DNA of 64,000 nucleotides from NCBI RefSeq assembly GCF_964340395.1, contig NC_135568.1, forward strand, positions 20,284,581-20,348,580, read 5' to 3'. The position numbers were made by a program, and so were the translations under genes. This stretch comes from Glandiceps talaboti. Its lineage: Eukaryota; Hemichordata; Enteropneusta; Spengelidae. This document shows positions 1-12,369 of the stretch, in pieces (the stretch's first letter is position 1; each line of letters begins with the position of its first letter). The notes under the pieces are model-generated. The model did no database searches and was not told the DNA's origin. It was given only the letters and a program-made list of their open reading frames with translations.

Positions 1-965
1 GACATTGTCAGCGCAGTATAGCAGTTGACAAAACAATTCAGACATTGTCAGCGCAGTATAGCAGTTGACAAAACAGTTCAGACATTGTCAGTGCAGTATA
101 GCAGTTGACAAAACAATTCAGACATTGTCAGCGCAGTATAGCAGTTGACAAAACAGTTCAGACATTGTCAGCGCAGTATAGCAGTTAACAGAACAGTTCA
201 GACATTGTCAGCACAGTATAGCAGTTGACAGAACAGTTCAGACTTTGACAGTTCAGTATAGCAGTTGACAGAACAGTTCAGACATTGTCAGTGCAGTATA
301 GCAGTTGACAGAACAGTTCAGACATTGTCAGCGCAGTATAGCAGTTGACAGAACAGTTCAGACTTTGTCAGCGCAGTATAGCAGTTGACAGAACAGTTCA
401 GACATTGTCAGCGCAGTATAGCAGTTGACAGAACAGTTCAGACTTTGTCAGCGCAGTATAGCAGTTGACAGAACAGTTCAGACTTTGACAGTTCAGTACA
501 GCAGTTGACAGAACAGTTCAGACCTTGTCAGCGCAGTATAGCAGTTGACAGAACAGTTCAGACTTTGTCAGCGCAGTATAGCAGTTGACAGAACAGTTCA
601 GACTTTGTCAGCGCAGTATAGCAGTTGACAGAACAGTTCAGACTTTGTCAGTGCAGTATAGCAGTTGACAGAACAGTTCAGACATTGTTAGTGCAGTATA
701 GCAGTTGACAGAACAGTTCAGACATTGTTAGCGCAGTATAGCAGTTGACAAAACAATTCAGACATTGTCAGTGCAGTATAGCAGTTGACAGAACAGTTCA
801 GACATTGTCAGCGCAGTATAGCAGTTGACAGAACAGTTCAGACATTGTCAGCGCAGTATAGCAGTTGACAAAACAGTTCAGACTTTGTCAGCGCAGTATA
901 GCAGTTGACAGAACAGTTCAGACATTGTCAGCGCAGTATAACAGTTGACAAAACAGTTCAGACTG
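1..965. repeat. Minisatellite, 40-bp unit, ~24 copies
   Basis: Head-to-tail 40-bp units beginning GACATTGTCAGCGCAGTATA and ending in a GACARAACARTTCA-like half. The array is already running at base 1, so its left end is outside the window. Units differ at a few recurrent sites (CATTG/CTTTG, GCGC/GTGC, AAAC/GAAC). It stops at GACTGCAG near 965. No coding potential. Confidence 0.97.
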
Positions 966-1322
966 CAGTATTGTACCAGATGGCAAAAGGCCACCATAAA
1001 GCTACCTTTTCATAACTGGAAGGCAATTCAATGGGCGTTGTCTCATACGAATACTTAGTGACATCTGGACACATTCAACATACAGTCCATTTGAAACTGT
1101 TATCAGCATCTCTTGATCAAAACAACACGAAATCTGTGAGAGATATTCATCCAAAATGACATAAATAACATTTGACATATTTGTTAGTATCTGCCATGGA
1201 CCAAATTGCTCAAAAATCAAGCATCGTATATAGTAGTACTGTTAACAGTAACAAGAACTGTAAAAACAACATTAAATATTGTCAATTTATGTGAATGGCC
1301 AGGTTCTGCTTTTGTATACAAT
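966..1322. other. Unique spacer, nothing recognised
   Basis: A short non-repetitive, AT-rich stretch between two minisatellites. A 72-codon minus-strand open frame (1002-1220) has no recognisable domain and looks like chance. Confidence 0.6.
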
Positions 1323-4092
1323 TTATGTATGGCTTAATTATGTATCCATGCTGTATGGCTTAGCTATGTATCCATGCTGTATGGCTTAGCTATGTATCCA
1401 TGCTGTATGGCTTAGCTATGTATCTATGCTGTATGGCTTAGCTATGTATCTATGCTGTATGGCTTAGCTATGTATCTATGCTGTATGGTTTAGCTATGTA
1501 TCCATGCTGTATGGCTTAGCTATGTATCTATGCTGTATGGCTTAGCTATGTATCTATGCTGTATGGTTTAGCTATGTATCCATGCTGTATGGCTTAGCTA
1601 TGTATCTATGCTGTATGGCTTAGCTATGTATCCATGCTGTATGGTTTAGCTATGTATCCATGCTGTATGGCTTAGCTATGTATCTATGCTGTATGGCTTA
1701 GTTATGTATCTATGCTGTATGGCTTAGCTATGTATCTATGCTGTATGGCTTAGCTATGTATCCATGCTGTATGGCTTAGCTATGTATCTATGCTGTATGG
1801 CTTAGTTATGTATCTATGCTGTATGGCTTAGCTGTGTATCCATGCTGTATGGCTTAGCTATGTATCTATGCTGTATGGCTTAGCTATGTATCTATGCTGT
1901 ATGGCTTAGCTGTGTATCCATGCTGTATGGCTTAATTATGTATCCATGCTGTATGGTTTAGTTATGTATCTATGCTGTATGGCTTAGCTATGTATCCATG
2001 CTGTATGGCTTAGCTGTGTATCCATGCTGTATGGTTTAGCTGTGTATCCATGCTGTATGGTTTAGTTATGTATCTATGCTGTATGGCTTAGCTATGTATC
2101 TATGCTGTATGGTTTAGCTATGTATCTATGCTGTATGGTTTAGTTATGTATCTATGCTGTATGGCTTAGCTATGTATCTATGCTGTATGGTTTAGTTATG
2201 TATCTATGCTGTATGGTTTAGTTATGTATCTATGCTGTATGGTTTAGCTATGTATCTATGCTGTATGGTTTAGTTATGTATCTATGCTGTATGGCTTAGC
2301 TATGTATCTATGCTGTATGGTTTAGTTATGTATCTATGCTGTATGGTTTAGTTATGTATCCATGCTGTATGGTTTAGTTATGTATCTATGCTGTATGGCT
2401 TAGCTATGTATCTATGCTGTATGGTTTAGTTATGTATCTATGCTGTATGGCTTAGCTATGTATCCATGCTGTATGGCTTAGGTATGTATCCATGCTGTAT
2501 GGCTTAGCTATGTATCTATGCTGTATGGCTTAGCTGTGTATCCATGCTGTATGGCTTAGCTATGTATCTATGCTGTATGGCTTAGTTATGTATCTATGCT
2601 GTATGGCTTAGTTATGTATCTATGCTGTATGGCTTAGCTATGTATCTATGCTGTATGGTTTAGTTATGTATCCATGCTGTATGGCTTAGCTATGTATCTA
2701 TGCTGTATGGTTTAGTTATGTATCCATGCTGTATGGCTTAGCTATGTATCTATGCTGTATGGTTTAGTTATGTATCCATGCTGTATGGCTTAGTTATGTA
2801 TCCATGCTGTATGGTTTAGTTATGTATCTATGCTGTATGGCTTAGCTATGTATCTATGCTGTATGGTTTAGTTATGTATCTATGCTGTATGGCTTAGCTA
2901 TGTATCCATGCTGTATGGCTTAGTTATGTATCTATGCTGTATGGCTTAGCTATGTATCCATGCTGTATGGTTTAGTTATGTATCTATGCTGTATGGTTTA
3001 GCTGTGTATCTATGCTGTATGGCTTAGCTATGTATCCATGCTGTATGGCTTAGCTATGTATCCATGCTGTATGGCTTAGCTATGTATCCATGCTGTATGG
3101 CTTAGTTATGTATCTATGCTGTATGGCTTAGTTATGTATCCATGCTGTATGGCTTAGTTATGTATCTATGCTGTATGGCTTAGTTATGTATCTATGCTGT
3201 ATGGTTTAGCTGTGTATCTATGCTGTATGGCTTAGCTATGTATCCATGCTGTATGGTTTAGTTATGTATCCATGCTGTATGGCTTAGCTATGTATCCATG
3301 CTGTATGGCTTAGCTATGTATCCATGCTGTATGGCTTAATTATGTATCTATGCTGTATGGCTTAGTTATGTATCCATCCTGTATGGCTTAGCTATGTATC
3401 CATGCTGTATGGTTTAGCTGTGTATCTGTGCTGTATGGCTTAGCTATGTATCCATGCTGTATGGCTTAGTTATGTATCTATGCTGTATGGCTTAGCTATG
3501 TATCCATGCTGTATGGCTTAGCTATGTATCCATGCTGTATGGCTTAATTATGTATCTATGCTGTATGGCTTAGCTATGTATCTATGCTGTATGGTTTAGT
3601 TATGTATCTATGCTGTATGGCTTAGCTATGTATCCATGCTGTATGGCTTAGTTATGTATCTATGCTGTATGGCTTAGCTATGTATCTATGCTGTATGGTT
3701 TAGTTATGTATCTATGCTGTATGGCTTAGTTATGTATCCATGCTGTATGGTTTAGTTATGTATCCATGCTGTATGGTTTAGCTATGTATCCATGCTGTAT
3801 GGTTTAGTTAATATGTATCTATGCTGTATGACTGAGCTATGTATCTATGCTGTATGGCTTAGCTATGTATCCATGCTGTATGGCTTAGCTATGTATCCAT
3901 GCTGTATGGCTTAGCTATGTATCTATGCTGTATGGCTTAGCTATGTATCTATGCTGTATGGCTTAGCTATGTATCTATGCTGTATGGCTTAGCTATGTAT
4001 TTATGCTGTATGGCTTAGCTATGTATTTATGCTGTATGGCTTAGCTATGTATCCATGCTGTATGGCTTAGCTATGTATTTATGCTGTATGGC
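1323..4092. repeat. Minisatellite, 26-bp unit, ~106 copies
   Basis: Units of 26 bp carry ATGGCTTAGCTATGTATC and CATGCTGT segments. Most variation is C/T at three sites (GGCTT/GGTTT, AGCTA/AGTTA, ATCCA/ATCTA), giving a barcode-like pattern along the array. C-type units contain CCAT-gctgt-ATGG, a 4-bp stem with a 5-nt loop. One unit near 3810 carries a small insertion (TTAGTTAATATG). Confidence 0.97.
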
Positions 4093-4129
4093 ACATTAAA
4101 TGAAATCATAGAATTGTGGTAATTCTGGG

Positions 4130-4138
4130 TCAAGGTCA
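4130..4138 (+). promoter_or_regulatory. TCAAGGTCA nuclear-receptor half-site (candidate)
   Basis: An exact TCAAGGTCA, the extended half-site bound by ERR and NR5A-class receptors, lies in the 220-bp unique spacer between two minisatellites. It is followed by ACTTGACAGTGACC, a poor inverted half-site. Presence is certain; function is inference and a chance match is possible. Confidence 0.2.
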
Positions 4139-4315
4139 ACTTGACAGTGACCGCAGAAGTTTTACATGTATAAGTACTTTATAAAGAAACGTTAATAATC
4201 ACTGTTATTCCATTTCAAAACATCTAAAAATATTTTATTTTGTATAATTCGGTAAAAGTTACCTCTATGTTATCTGACGTGTAAGTTATTATTCTTTGCA
4301 TCTAGCACATGCTTT

Positions 4316-4915
4316 AATTGTAAATCCTGTAATTTGGACAAAGTAATATACTGTACTGTGTCTGCAATTGTATGTAAATCCTCTAATTTGGGCAAAGTAA
4401 TATACTGTACTGTGCCTGCAATTGTATGTAAATCCTCTAATTTGGGCAAAGTAATATACTGTACTGTGCCTGCAATTGTATGTAAATCCTCTAATTTGGG
4501 CAAAGTAATATACTGTACTGTGCCTGCAATTGTATGTAAATCCTCTAATTTGGGCAAAGTAATATACTGTACTGTGCCTGCAATTGTATGTAAATCCTCT
4601 AATTTGGGCAAAGTAATATACTGTACTGTGCCTGCAATTGTATGTAAATCCTCTAATTTGGGCAAAGTAATATACTGTACTGTGCCTGCAATTGTATGTA
4701 AATCCTCTAATTTGGGCAAAGTAATATACTGTACTGTGCCTGCAATTGTATGTAAATCCTCTAATTTGGGCAAAGTAATATACTGTACTGTGTCTGCAAT
4801 TGTATGTAAATCCTCTAATTTGGACAAAGTAATATACTGTACTGTGCCTGCAATTGTATGTAAATCCTCTAATTTGGACAAAGTAATATACTGTACTGTG
4901 CCTGCAATTGTATCC
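4316..4915. repeat. Minisatellite, 54-bp unit, ~11 copies
   Basis: Nearly identical 54-bp units (TAATATACTGTACTGTGCCT ... TCCTCTAATTTGGGCAAAG). As 54 is 18 codons, several frames stay open on both strands and give 195-227-codon repetitive ORFs. These are by-products of the period. The inner units are almost identical and the edge units diverge (GGACAAAG instead of GGGCAAAG), as expected from recent expansion from the centre. Confidence 0.95.
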
Positions 4916-5390
4916 ATTTAAAGACACATAGGTCAGGATAGTTTCTATGACTACGAACATATCAAATAACAAGACTTAAGAAATATTTTATATATTAACT
5001 GTACAGTTGTCATATATCTCTTAGCATTAATTAAGTTAGTATATGTTTACATAATATACAGGTATTTCAAGGTAGTTAGAAACTATTTCTGAACCACACT
5101 ATCATTCACAATCACATGTAATTTAGTACTCCCATGGCCCACCCTTTACAGAGAAATTCTAGCTTACAAAGAAATGTGTTCCCAGAAATTTGATCCATTC
5201 AGTTTGTTGGATGACACATCAGATAACATATTGAATTATAGTGGACATGTGCATTTTAAGTCATGTTTATTTTTGTAAGAGGCACAGTGAAGTGGTAGGG
5301 GAATGTCAGTCTATATCACTATCAAAAATCAATTGTAGAAATAAGTACTCAATGAATATGTCATGTGAAAGATGCTAAGTAGCATGAATT
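4916..5390. other. Unique AT-rich spacer
   Basis: Non-repetitive DNA between two arrays. I see no exon, RNA gene or mobile element in it. Confidence 0.5.
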
Positions 5391-6510
5391 ATCACATAAC
5401 AACATAATGTTAAATATATAATTATGCCACATGATATATTACATAACAACATATTAAATACATGTTATGTCATATGACATATCACATAACAACATAATGT
5501 AAATATATATTATGTCACGCTATATCACTTAACAACACAATGTTAAATACATGTTATGTCATAGGTTATAACTTATATCACATAACAACATAACATTATG
5601 TCACATGTCATATCACATGACAACATAATGTAAATACATATTATATCACAACATAATGTTAAATACATGTTATATCACATGTTATATCACATAACATAAT
5701 GTAAAAAAATTATGCCATGTGTTATATCACATAACATAATGTTAAATACATGTTATATCACATGATATATCACATAACATAATGTTAAATACATGTTATG
5801 TCACATGTTATATCACATAACATAATGTTATGTCATGTGTTATATCACATAACAACATAATGTTAAATACATGTTATATCACATGGTATATCACATAACA
5901 ACATAATGTTAAATACATATTATGTCACATGATATATCACAACTTAATGTAAATACATAATTATGTCACATGATGCCTTATGTAACATGTTACATCACAT
6001 AACAACAGTGTTAAATACATATGTCATGTGATATATCACATAAGAACACAATGTTAAATACATATTATGTCACATGAGATATCACGTAACAACATAATGT
6101 TAAATACATGTCACGTGATATATCATGTAACAATATAATATTAAATACATGTTATATCACATGATATATCACATAACGTGATGTTAAATACGTATTATGT
6201 CACATGTTATATCACATAACAACATAATGTTAAGTACATATTATGTCACGTGATATATCACATAACATAATGTTAAATACGTATTATGTCACGTGATATA
6301 TCACATAACAACATAATGTTAAATATGTATTATGTCACGTGATATATCACATAACAACATAATGTTAAATACGTATTATGTCACATGTTATATCACATAA
6401 CAACATAATGTTAAATACGTATTATGTCACATGTTATATCACATAACAACATAATGTTAAATACGTATTATGTCACGTGATATATCACATAACAGCATAA
6501 GTGTTAAATG
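5391..6510. repeat. Degenerate ~46-bp array with CACGTG/CACATG palindromes
   Basis: About 24 units built from ATCACATAACAACATAATG, TTAAATACRT and ATTATGTCACRTGATAT. Units vary in length through loss of short blocks. Towards the right end they become uniform and carry TCACGTGA, a perfect palindrome containing the CACGTG E-box core. TACGTA also recurs. It reads as an old satellite with a recently homogenised right end. Confidence 0.9.
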
Positions 6511-7439
6511 TAAACTGACAGTTGAATGAAAAGGTTAATAAAATGATCATTTACAGTCAATTATTGAAAACATTCCTAACAATAGTAGAATTAAGCCATT
6601 TTGCACCATGCAGTAATAAATAATACAAATCATATGAAAATCAAACATTATTATCCCTTTCCTTAGATATATATAAAATGCCTCGTTTTGAAAATTTACT
6701 GTGTTTTGAAAATTTGTTAAATGTGACGATAGAAATAATTTGATAATAAAAATGATGCGATTCCAAACAGTATATGTATGATTAATATGTAGCCATAATA
6801 TACAGTATACTATAACTGCAATGTGTGGAATAATTAGAGCTGAAATTAAACCTCTTCATTTTAATTAGCATTTTAAAATAGTATGAAAATGTAGTCTGGA
6901 AAAGAAGGATAATATTTGATAAAACAATAGAATGTGTTATTTTGCTGTATCACCACAATGGAAGTCAGCTATGAGAGCTAGAGGATGGTATGTGTTACAT
7001 TTGTAATGAAGTAACCAACCTTACCATGCCATACATGGTATACAACCCTCATATGATTAGGCAAATTTGGAGGCCGAGTTGTGCATTACAAATTGGATTG
7101 GGGATGTACAGGGTGATCATGTACAGTGAAGTGTCTACAAGCACAGATCACTAGGGTTTGTAGCCGTCCTAATGTTCATCATCCACAGTCTTGTATCAAT
7201 GGAAACAGTTCCTTGGAAATAATTATTGTTTAGCGCAGTAAGTGAGAAATGAATTGTTTGCATGATTGTACATGGTCTCTGATCATTAATACAGGCCATT
7301 ATACATTGATATAGATTAGACCACTCAACTGTTGCATTTATAACGCCTCTTTTCTAATGGCTGAATTTCTAGTCAAAATTTCCTCATAAATTGGAAAGGA
7401 TTTTTTGGATTCAGTCTGTTTGTACTGCTAAATGTAGGT
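6511..7439. other. Unique intronic or intergenic DNA
   Basis: Low-complexity-free AT-rich sequence with scattered short direct repeats. No exon with convincing splice sites was found. Confidence 0.5.
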
Positions 7440-7713
7440 TGTGGTTGTTTCACCTTACAGTGGAGTGTTGTCCCACCGGCCAAGCTCTGCTTACTATTTA
7501 TGCAAATAAGGTGTCTGTGTGTCAGCCAGGTGCTTGGTACTAGATATAATAGCTATTCAGTACATCAGTTCTCATTGTACTTGCTATGTTGAACACAACA
7601 CAACTGTCTTTAATTACCACCACACCATCAACCAACCACCCTCCTAGCTTCATCTACATACAGCTTCTCTGTATTTTTTTTGGTGGAAAGACATTAATTC
7701 TTGTCTTGCATAG
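7440..7713 (+). promoter_or_regulatory. Candidate internal promoter / 5' leader
   Basis: A locally less AT-rich stretch holds TATTTATGCAAATAAGG (a perfect POU octamer ATGCAAAT inside a TATA-like run), an E-box CAGGTG shortly after, and TAGATATAATAG. An ATG near 7585 opens a short upstream frame of about 45 codons closing before the 7726 ATG. Internal promoters making GEF2-only products are known for unc-73 and, more broadly, the Trio/Kalirin family, and this stretch lies upstream of the GEF2 exons. The motifs are visible; promoter function is inference. Confidence 0.3.
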
Positions 7714-7785
7714 AAAGTGAAATTCATGTCTGGCTTGCGGGTTTTTAAGAAGATCGGTAGAGGCTGCAAAGGGAAATATCTTGTG
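7714..7785 (+). CDS. Candidate alternative first exon (or small internal exon) of the RhoGEF gene
   Basis: TTGCATAG ends at 7713, and 72 open nucleotides follow up to a GTAACG donor at 7786. If the ATG at 7726 is the start, 20 codons (MSGLRVFKKIGRGCKGKYLV) are read. They are basic, with one cysteine, and end exactly on a codon boundary. The next firm exon at 30161 is also phase 0, so the two can join in frame. Short basic or Cys-containing N-termini are found on GEF2-only Trio/p63RhoGEF proteins, but there is no clear residue match here. The donor is not consensus (GTAACG). The alternatives are an internal exon read from 7714 (24 codons), or chance. RNA evidence is needed. Confidence 0.3.
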
Positions 7786-8750
7786 GTAACGTACACTTCT
7801 GTTTTTTTCTCCTCATCTTCTGATATTTCTCCATTAGTGCTTTAATTTTAATCAAAATTAATTGAAGTTATTATCTTTTGTGTATATATGTCAAGTTAGT
7901 CAGATTGACATAGATTTATTTAAGTTAAGGTCAGCCATATAAGATATGTATCTTAGCTATCTGTTAGTTGATACAAATATCCTTATTATGGCCATGGCTG
8001 TTAGAAGTAAATCAACGATATCATTTATTTCTATCTCTAGTATCTTAAATGTGGAAATGAGAATTTACTGTCAAACACTGAAGACAATTAGAAATGTATA
8101 GAGTGTGCTTGAACACAATGAATGACAATTTATTTGTTTTCAGTTGACATCCTTCAGTTTTTTTTAGTCTGGTTGAAAAGGTTGTCCTAAGACCCATACA
8201 AATTTCCCTAGTATCATACCATAGTTAATATTTGATAAGTTTGGCAGGTGTTTTAATTTCCATGATTTGTATGCACACAATGTCCAAGGTTATTCACATT
8301 AAATCATATACAGTCACAATTTCACTTTTTAGTTTTCTTGTTAAAGCTTAACATGCCATCATGCCTTGATTCATTCCATCATAATTAGCATTCTTTTTAC
8401 CAACTGAAATAAGTATGACAGTTATAGTTGTGACTACAAGAGACACACAATTATCAATAATTCACAATAATAGTGAATTTATAATTATGTCTGTGTGTAA
8501 TAGGAACAGTTAACATTCATCAGATTTAGACAACTTAAAAGGCCATGTGAGGTGTGACAGTGTAGCAAGTAATGTACTGGAATTCAAAATGAGGTCAGTG
8601 TAGTGTTATAAAACATTAGAAATAACACATGTTGACATGATAATGACATACTGTATATCAAATATTATGTAACAAAATATTGATATTATAAATACAGTCA
8701 AAAGATAATAGATTAAACATAGTATATTTGAACACTTGTCAAACAGGCAT
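7786..8750. other. Unique AT-rich DNA
   Basis: No repeat array, exon or RNA gene recognised. If the 7714-7785 exon is real, this is the beginning of a ~22-kb intron. Confidence 0.5.
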
Positions 8751-9040
<290 letters not shown>

Positions 9041-9306
9041 GTAGCAATAATGAAACAACCTGAAAAAGATAAATAACCAGATGAATGCAGTACACAAATT
9101 TCCTGCAAGACTTAGGATAAGTACATTAATTTTGTGATGCTAACAAAACTTATAGAGGACAGCAACAGTATATATTATAATATACATTATATTTGAAGTG
9201 ACATAAATCTTAAATTTGATTAGATAAATGAATACAGATAGCTTTCTACAAGACACCATCATCTTACCAAAATCCTGTTTGTGTTTCAAAACTAATGTTA
9301 GTGTTT

Positions 9307-9690
9307 TCTTTGATTGGGTAATAAAGACAGTGTATATAAAGTCATCTTTGATTGGGTAATAAAGACAGTGTATATAAAGTCATCTTTGATTGGGTAATAA
9401 AGACAGTGTATATAAAGTCATCTTTGATTGGGTAATAAAGACAGTGTATATAAAGTCATCTTTGATTGGGTAATAAAGACAGTGTATATAAAGTCATCTT
9501 TGATTGGGTAATAAAGACAGTGTATATAAAGTCATCTTTGATTGGGTAATAAAGACAGTGTATATAAAGTCATCTTTGATTGGGTAATAAAGACAGTGTA
9601 TATAAAGTCATCTTTGATTGGGTAATAAAGACAGTGTATATAAAGTCATCTTTGATTGGGTAATAAAGACAGTGTATATAAAGTCATCTT
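9307..9690. repeat. Perfect 38-bp tandem array, 10 copies
   Basis: Ten apparently identical 38-bp units (TCTTTGATTGGGTAATAAAG, then ACAGTGTATATAAAGTCA). Each holds ATTGG (an inverted CCAAT box) and TATATAAAG (TATA-box-like). The lack of visible divergence implies very recent amplification or an assembly artefact. Confidence 0.96.
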
Positions 9691-10354
9691 CAGATTGTGA
9701 CTCAGATATCTCAATTCATATGATATTTCTCAAATTATAATAAACTACATTTTTTTCCTGAAAATATCAACAAATTGTATAAAGAATTAGTATATTGTTA
9801 ATAGAGACATTCGTTGTTTTACAAAACCTTCATCAATATTGTGTTCCCAAACTTAGAGCAAATAAATAATACATCAGTCATAAACTGTCTTGTCTTGATG
9901 ACTGACAATAATATGTGTAATCAACTGAAATTTAGTGATAATAAGTTCTTGTACCAAGACCAACGGTTCTTATTACTTGTGAGTAATATTTTGCCTGTTC
10001 AGGTCGACAGACTTTGTCAAACTGTCTGTTTGCTGGCTTTACAGTTTAACAAGCTGTCAACTTGAACTGGTGAACATTACTGGTAAGTAGTAAGAAGCCT
10101 CCTTGGTCATGGTACAACAACTTAAAGTTATTAAAGTTTTTGCTGAGCTTGATGAACATGTTTCTAAAATTTAGTGATGTTTATTAATACATAGTAGATA
10201 GTTTTGAGATGACACTTTAAGAGTTTTTAAGAGTGAATGTTTGATTCCCTAGTGACATAAATCAAACAATCCACCCTGTCTTCTACATATACATCTTACA
10301 ATATCTCATGACAGATGGCATCCAAAAAGACTGATTTCTCTTCTTGTTAAATTT
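9691..10354. other. Unique AT-rich DNA
   Basis: Nothing recognised. An 83-codon + strand frame at 9814-10065 has no domain and no convincing splice context. Confidence 0.5.
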
Positions 10355-10692
10355 TAGCACAGCTGAACTGATAAGGTTTAGTAGTGCTATAGGTATGGCA
10401 AAGTGTCTGTCTGTGTGTGTGTGTGTGTGTGAGTGCCAAATGATCACATATATTGCAAAGATAACGGGGATTAATAGACAAATGAATACATATTCAAAAA
10501 ATGTCTGCAGATTTACCTAGCAACAAGACCATGCCCATAGCAACAGGCAAATGATTGTGTATATTGCAAAGATAACAACAGGGTTGGATAGGCAACTGGA
10601 TAATCATTCAGCAAATGAACACCTATACCTAGCATGGATCAGCAGGTGGATATATTAAGCATCATTAAAAACTTTACATTGACACTATTTTT
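10355..10692 (+). mobile_element. HINE-like element, copy I (internally deleted)
   Basis: It begins after a T-run with TAGCAC-ag-CTGAAC-tgataag-GTTTAG-ta-GTGCTA, a long hairpin, then a GTCTGTCTGTGTG microsatellite. It then jumps directly to the 3' modules with repeated GCCCATAGCAACAG and ends near TTGACACTATTTTT. The central modules found in copies II and III are missing, and the 3' subterminal inverted repeat is lost. No coding capacity. Confidence 0.65.
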
Positions 10693-10732
10693 GAAAATTG
10701 TATTTTGTAGTTAGCTTTGAACAAACATTTTT

Positions 10733-10782
10733 TAGCACAACTGAACTGAGGTTCAGTAGTGCTATAGGGATCGCCCGACGTC

Positions 10783-10879
<97 letters not shown>

Positions 10880-11958
10880 AAACAACTTAAAGTCAAAAAC
10901 TGCTGAACCGATTGCCATGATATTTGGTGGGTCCATTACCTTGGGTGTCTAGTTGGGAAATTGTTCAAATCAAAATGATCGCATCACAGGTGTGTGATTT
11001 GGGTAAAGAAATGTGATTTTTGGCCAAAAAACTTAAACTCAGAAACTACTGGGCAGATTAGTGCGAAATTTGGTGGGAAGATTCTTAAGGGGGTGTAAAG
11101 TAAGATTTTTTTCATGACATGATGATTCCATCAATGATATGCAAATTAGGGCTAAAAATGTGTCTTTTTGGTTAAAAATCTATAATTCCAAAACTACTGA
11201 GCAGATTGGGCTGAAATTTAATGGGAATGCATCTAGGGATGTATGGACGAAGATATATTAAGCATACAATGATTCCATGAGTGATATGCAAATTAGGTGT
11301 AAGAATGTTCATTTTTGGTCAAAAATTTATATCTCAAAAAGTACTTGGTCAATGAGTCTGAAACTTGGCGAGATGTTTCTGAAAGTGTTATTCTGCAGAT
11401 TTTCTTCAAAACATTTTGAGGAAATTGGCCCTAGCGACCATGACCACGCCCTTTAGCAACAACCAAATGGCAATATATTTTGGTCAAATAACAACATCAT
11501 CTGGTAGGCAAGTGAGTAAACATTCAAAAATGTATGCAAATACCCTAGCAACCATGACCACGCCCATAGCAACAGTCAAATGGTGGTGTATTTCACAAAG
11601 ATAACAGGGTTTAATAGACAATTGAATAAACATTCAAAAACTGTATGTAAATTTGCCTAGCAGTAAGACCACGCCCATAGCAACAGCCAAATGATCACGT
11701 ATATTGCAAAGACAATATCAGGAATTCATACACAAGTGAACAAAAACATACACAAATGTATGCAAATATATCTAACAACATGACAACGCCCATAGCAATA
11801 GCCAAATGATAGCATTTATCGTAAAGATAGCAACATGGTTGGATAGGCAACTGGATAGTTATTCAGCAAATGAACACCTATTGTTAGCATGGACTAGCAT
11901 ATTGATAAACATTTTTAAAAACTGTACAGTTGTGCTACAACGCCATTGGCGGTATTTT
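10733..11958 (+). mobile_element. HINE/Helentron-like non-autonomous element, copy II
   Basis: The 5' end is a hairpin: TAGCAC-aa-CTGAAC-tgag-GTTCAG-ta-GTGCTA. A (TG)n tract follows, then several related ~130-bp modules (each with an AAACTACTG...GAAATTTGGTGG-like core), then ~110-bp modules with CCACGCCCATAGCAACAG. The first 11 bases, TAGCACAACTG, recur inverted as CAGTTGTGCTA at 11927-11937. They are followed by a CGCCA-t-TGGCG hairpin (11941-11951) and TATTTT. A 5' end inverted subterminally at the 3' side plus a 3' stem-loop is the layout described for Helentron-associated HINE/DINE-1 elements. No protein is encoded. Family assignment is inference; a foldback or MITE origin is the alternative. 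Confidence 0.7.
10786..10878. repeat. (TG)n microsatellite inside HINE copy II
   Basis: About 90 bp of pure TG after TCTGTCTG. It sits at the same place, just after the 5' hairpin, as the microsatellites in the other copies, so it is part of the element. Confidence 0.97.
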
Positions 11959-11976
11959 TATAAAATGAAAGTAAGA

Positions 11977-12028
11977 ACTTTATTTATTTATTTATTTATT
12001 TATTATTTGTTTATTTTTTATTTTTTAT
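11977..12028. repeat. (TTTA)n low-complexity tract
   Basis: A TTTATTTATTTA run with imperfect continuation, just downstream of HINE copy II. The stretch from 12029 to 12369 is unique AT-rich DNA. Confidence 0.85.
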
Positions 12029-12369
12029 TTATGTAGTGTTTGTATTAATTGTAGTGGTTATCTGTTAAAACTGACATTAATAGTCAAACTGAGGTGATGA
12101 AGTTACAGTTACTATAGTAACTGAGGAATAACAATAAGTGTTAGAGCATGTAAGAATCTATCATTTTTTAGTATCTCCTCATTTCTCCTCTCACAATTTC
12201 CTTTCCAAATTTGAAATTATTTATTTATTGATGAGAGTGGAACAAAGTACTTGTCAAGTTGTACAATTTACCTTGAATGATCATTTCTCAGACTGTTTAT
12301 ATGAAGGAAAGTTTTGCATGCTTATAAATATCGTGTAATATGAAAATAAAAGTGGTTTATCTGATATAT

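Noticed and set aside
4270-4972. Three overlapping 195-227-codon repeat ORFs
   Set aside because: 54 bp is 18 codons, so frames on both strands stay open. No independent evidence for a protein.
9814-10065. 83-codon + strand ORF as an extra RhoGEF exon
   Set aside because: No similarity to Trio-family linkers and no matching acceptor/donor pair in the right phase.
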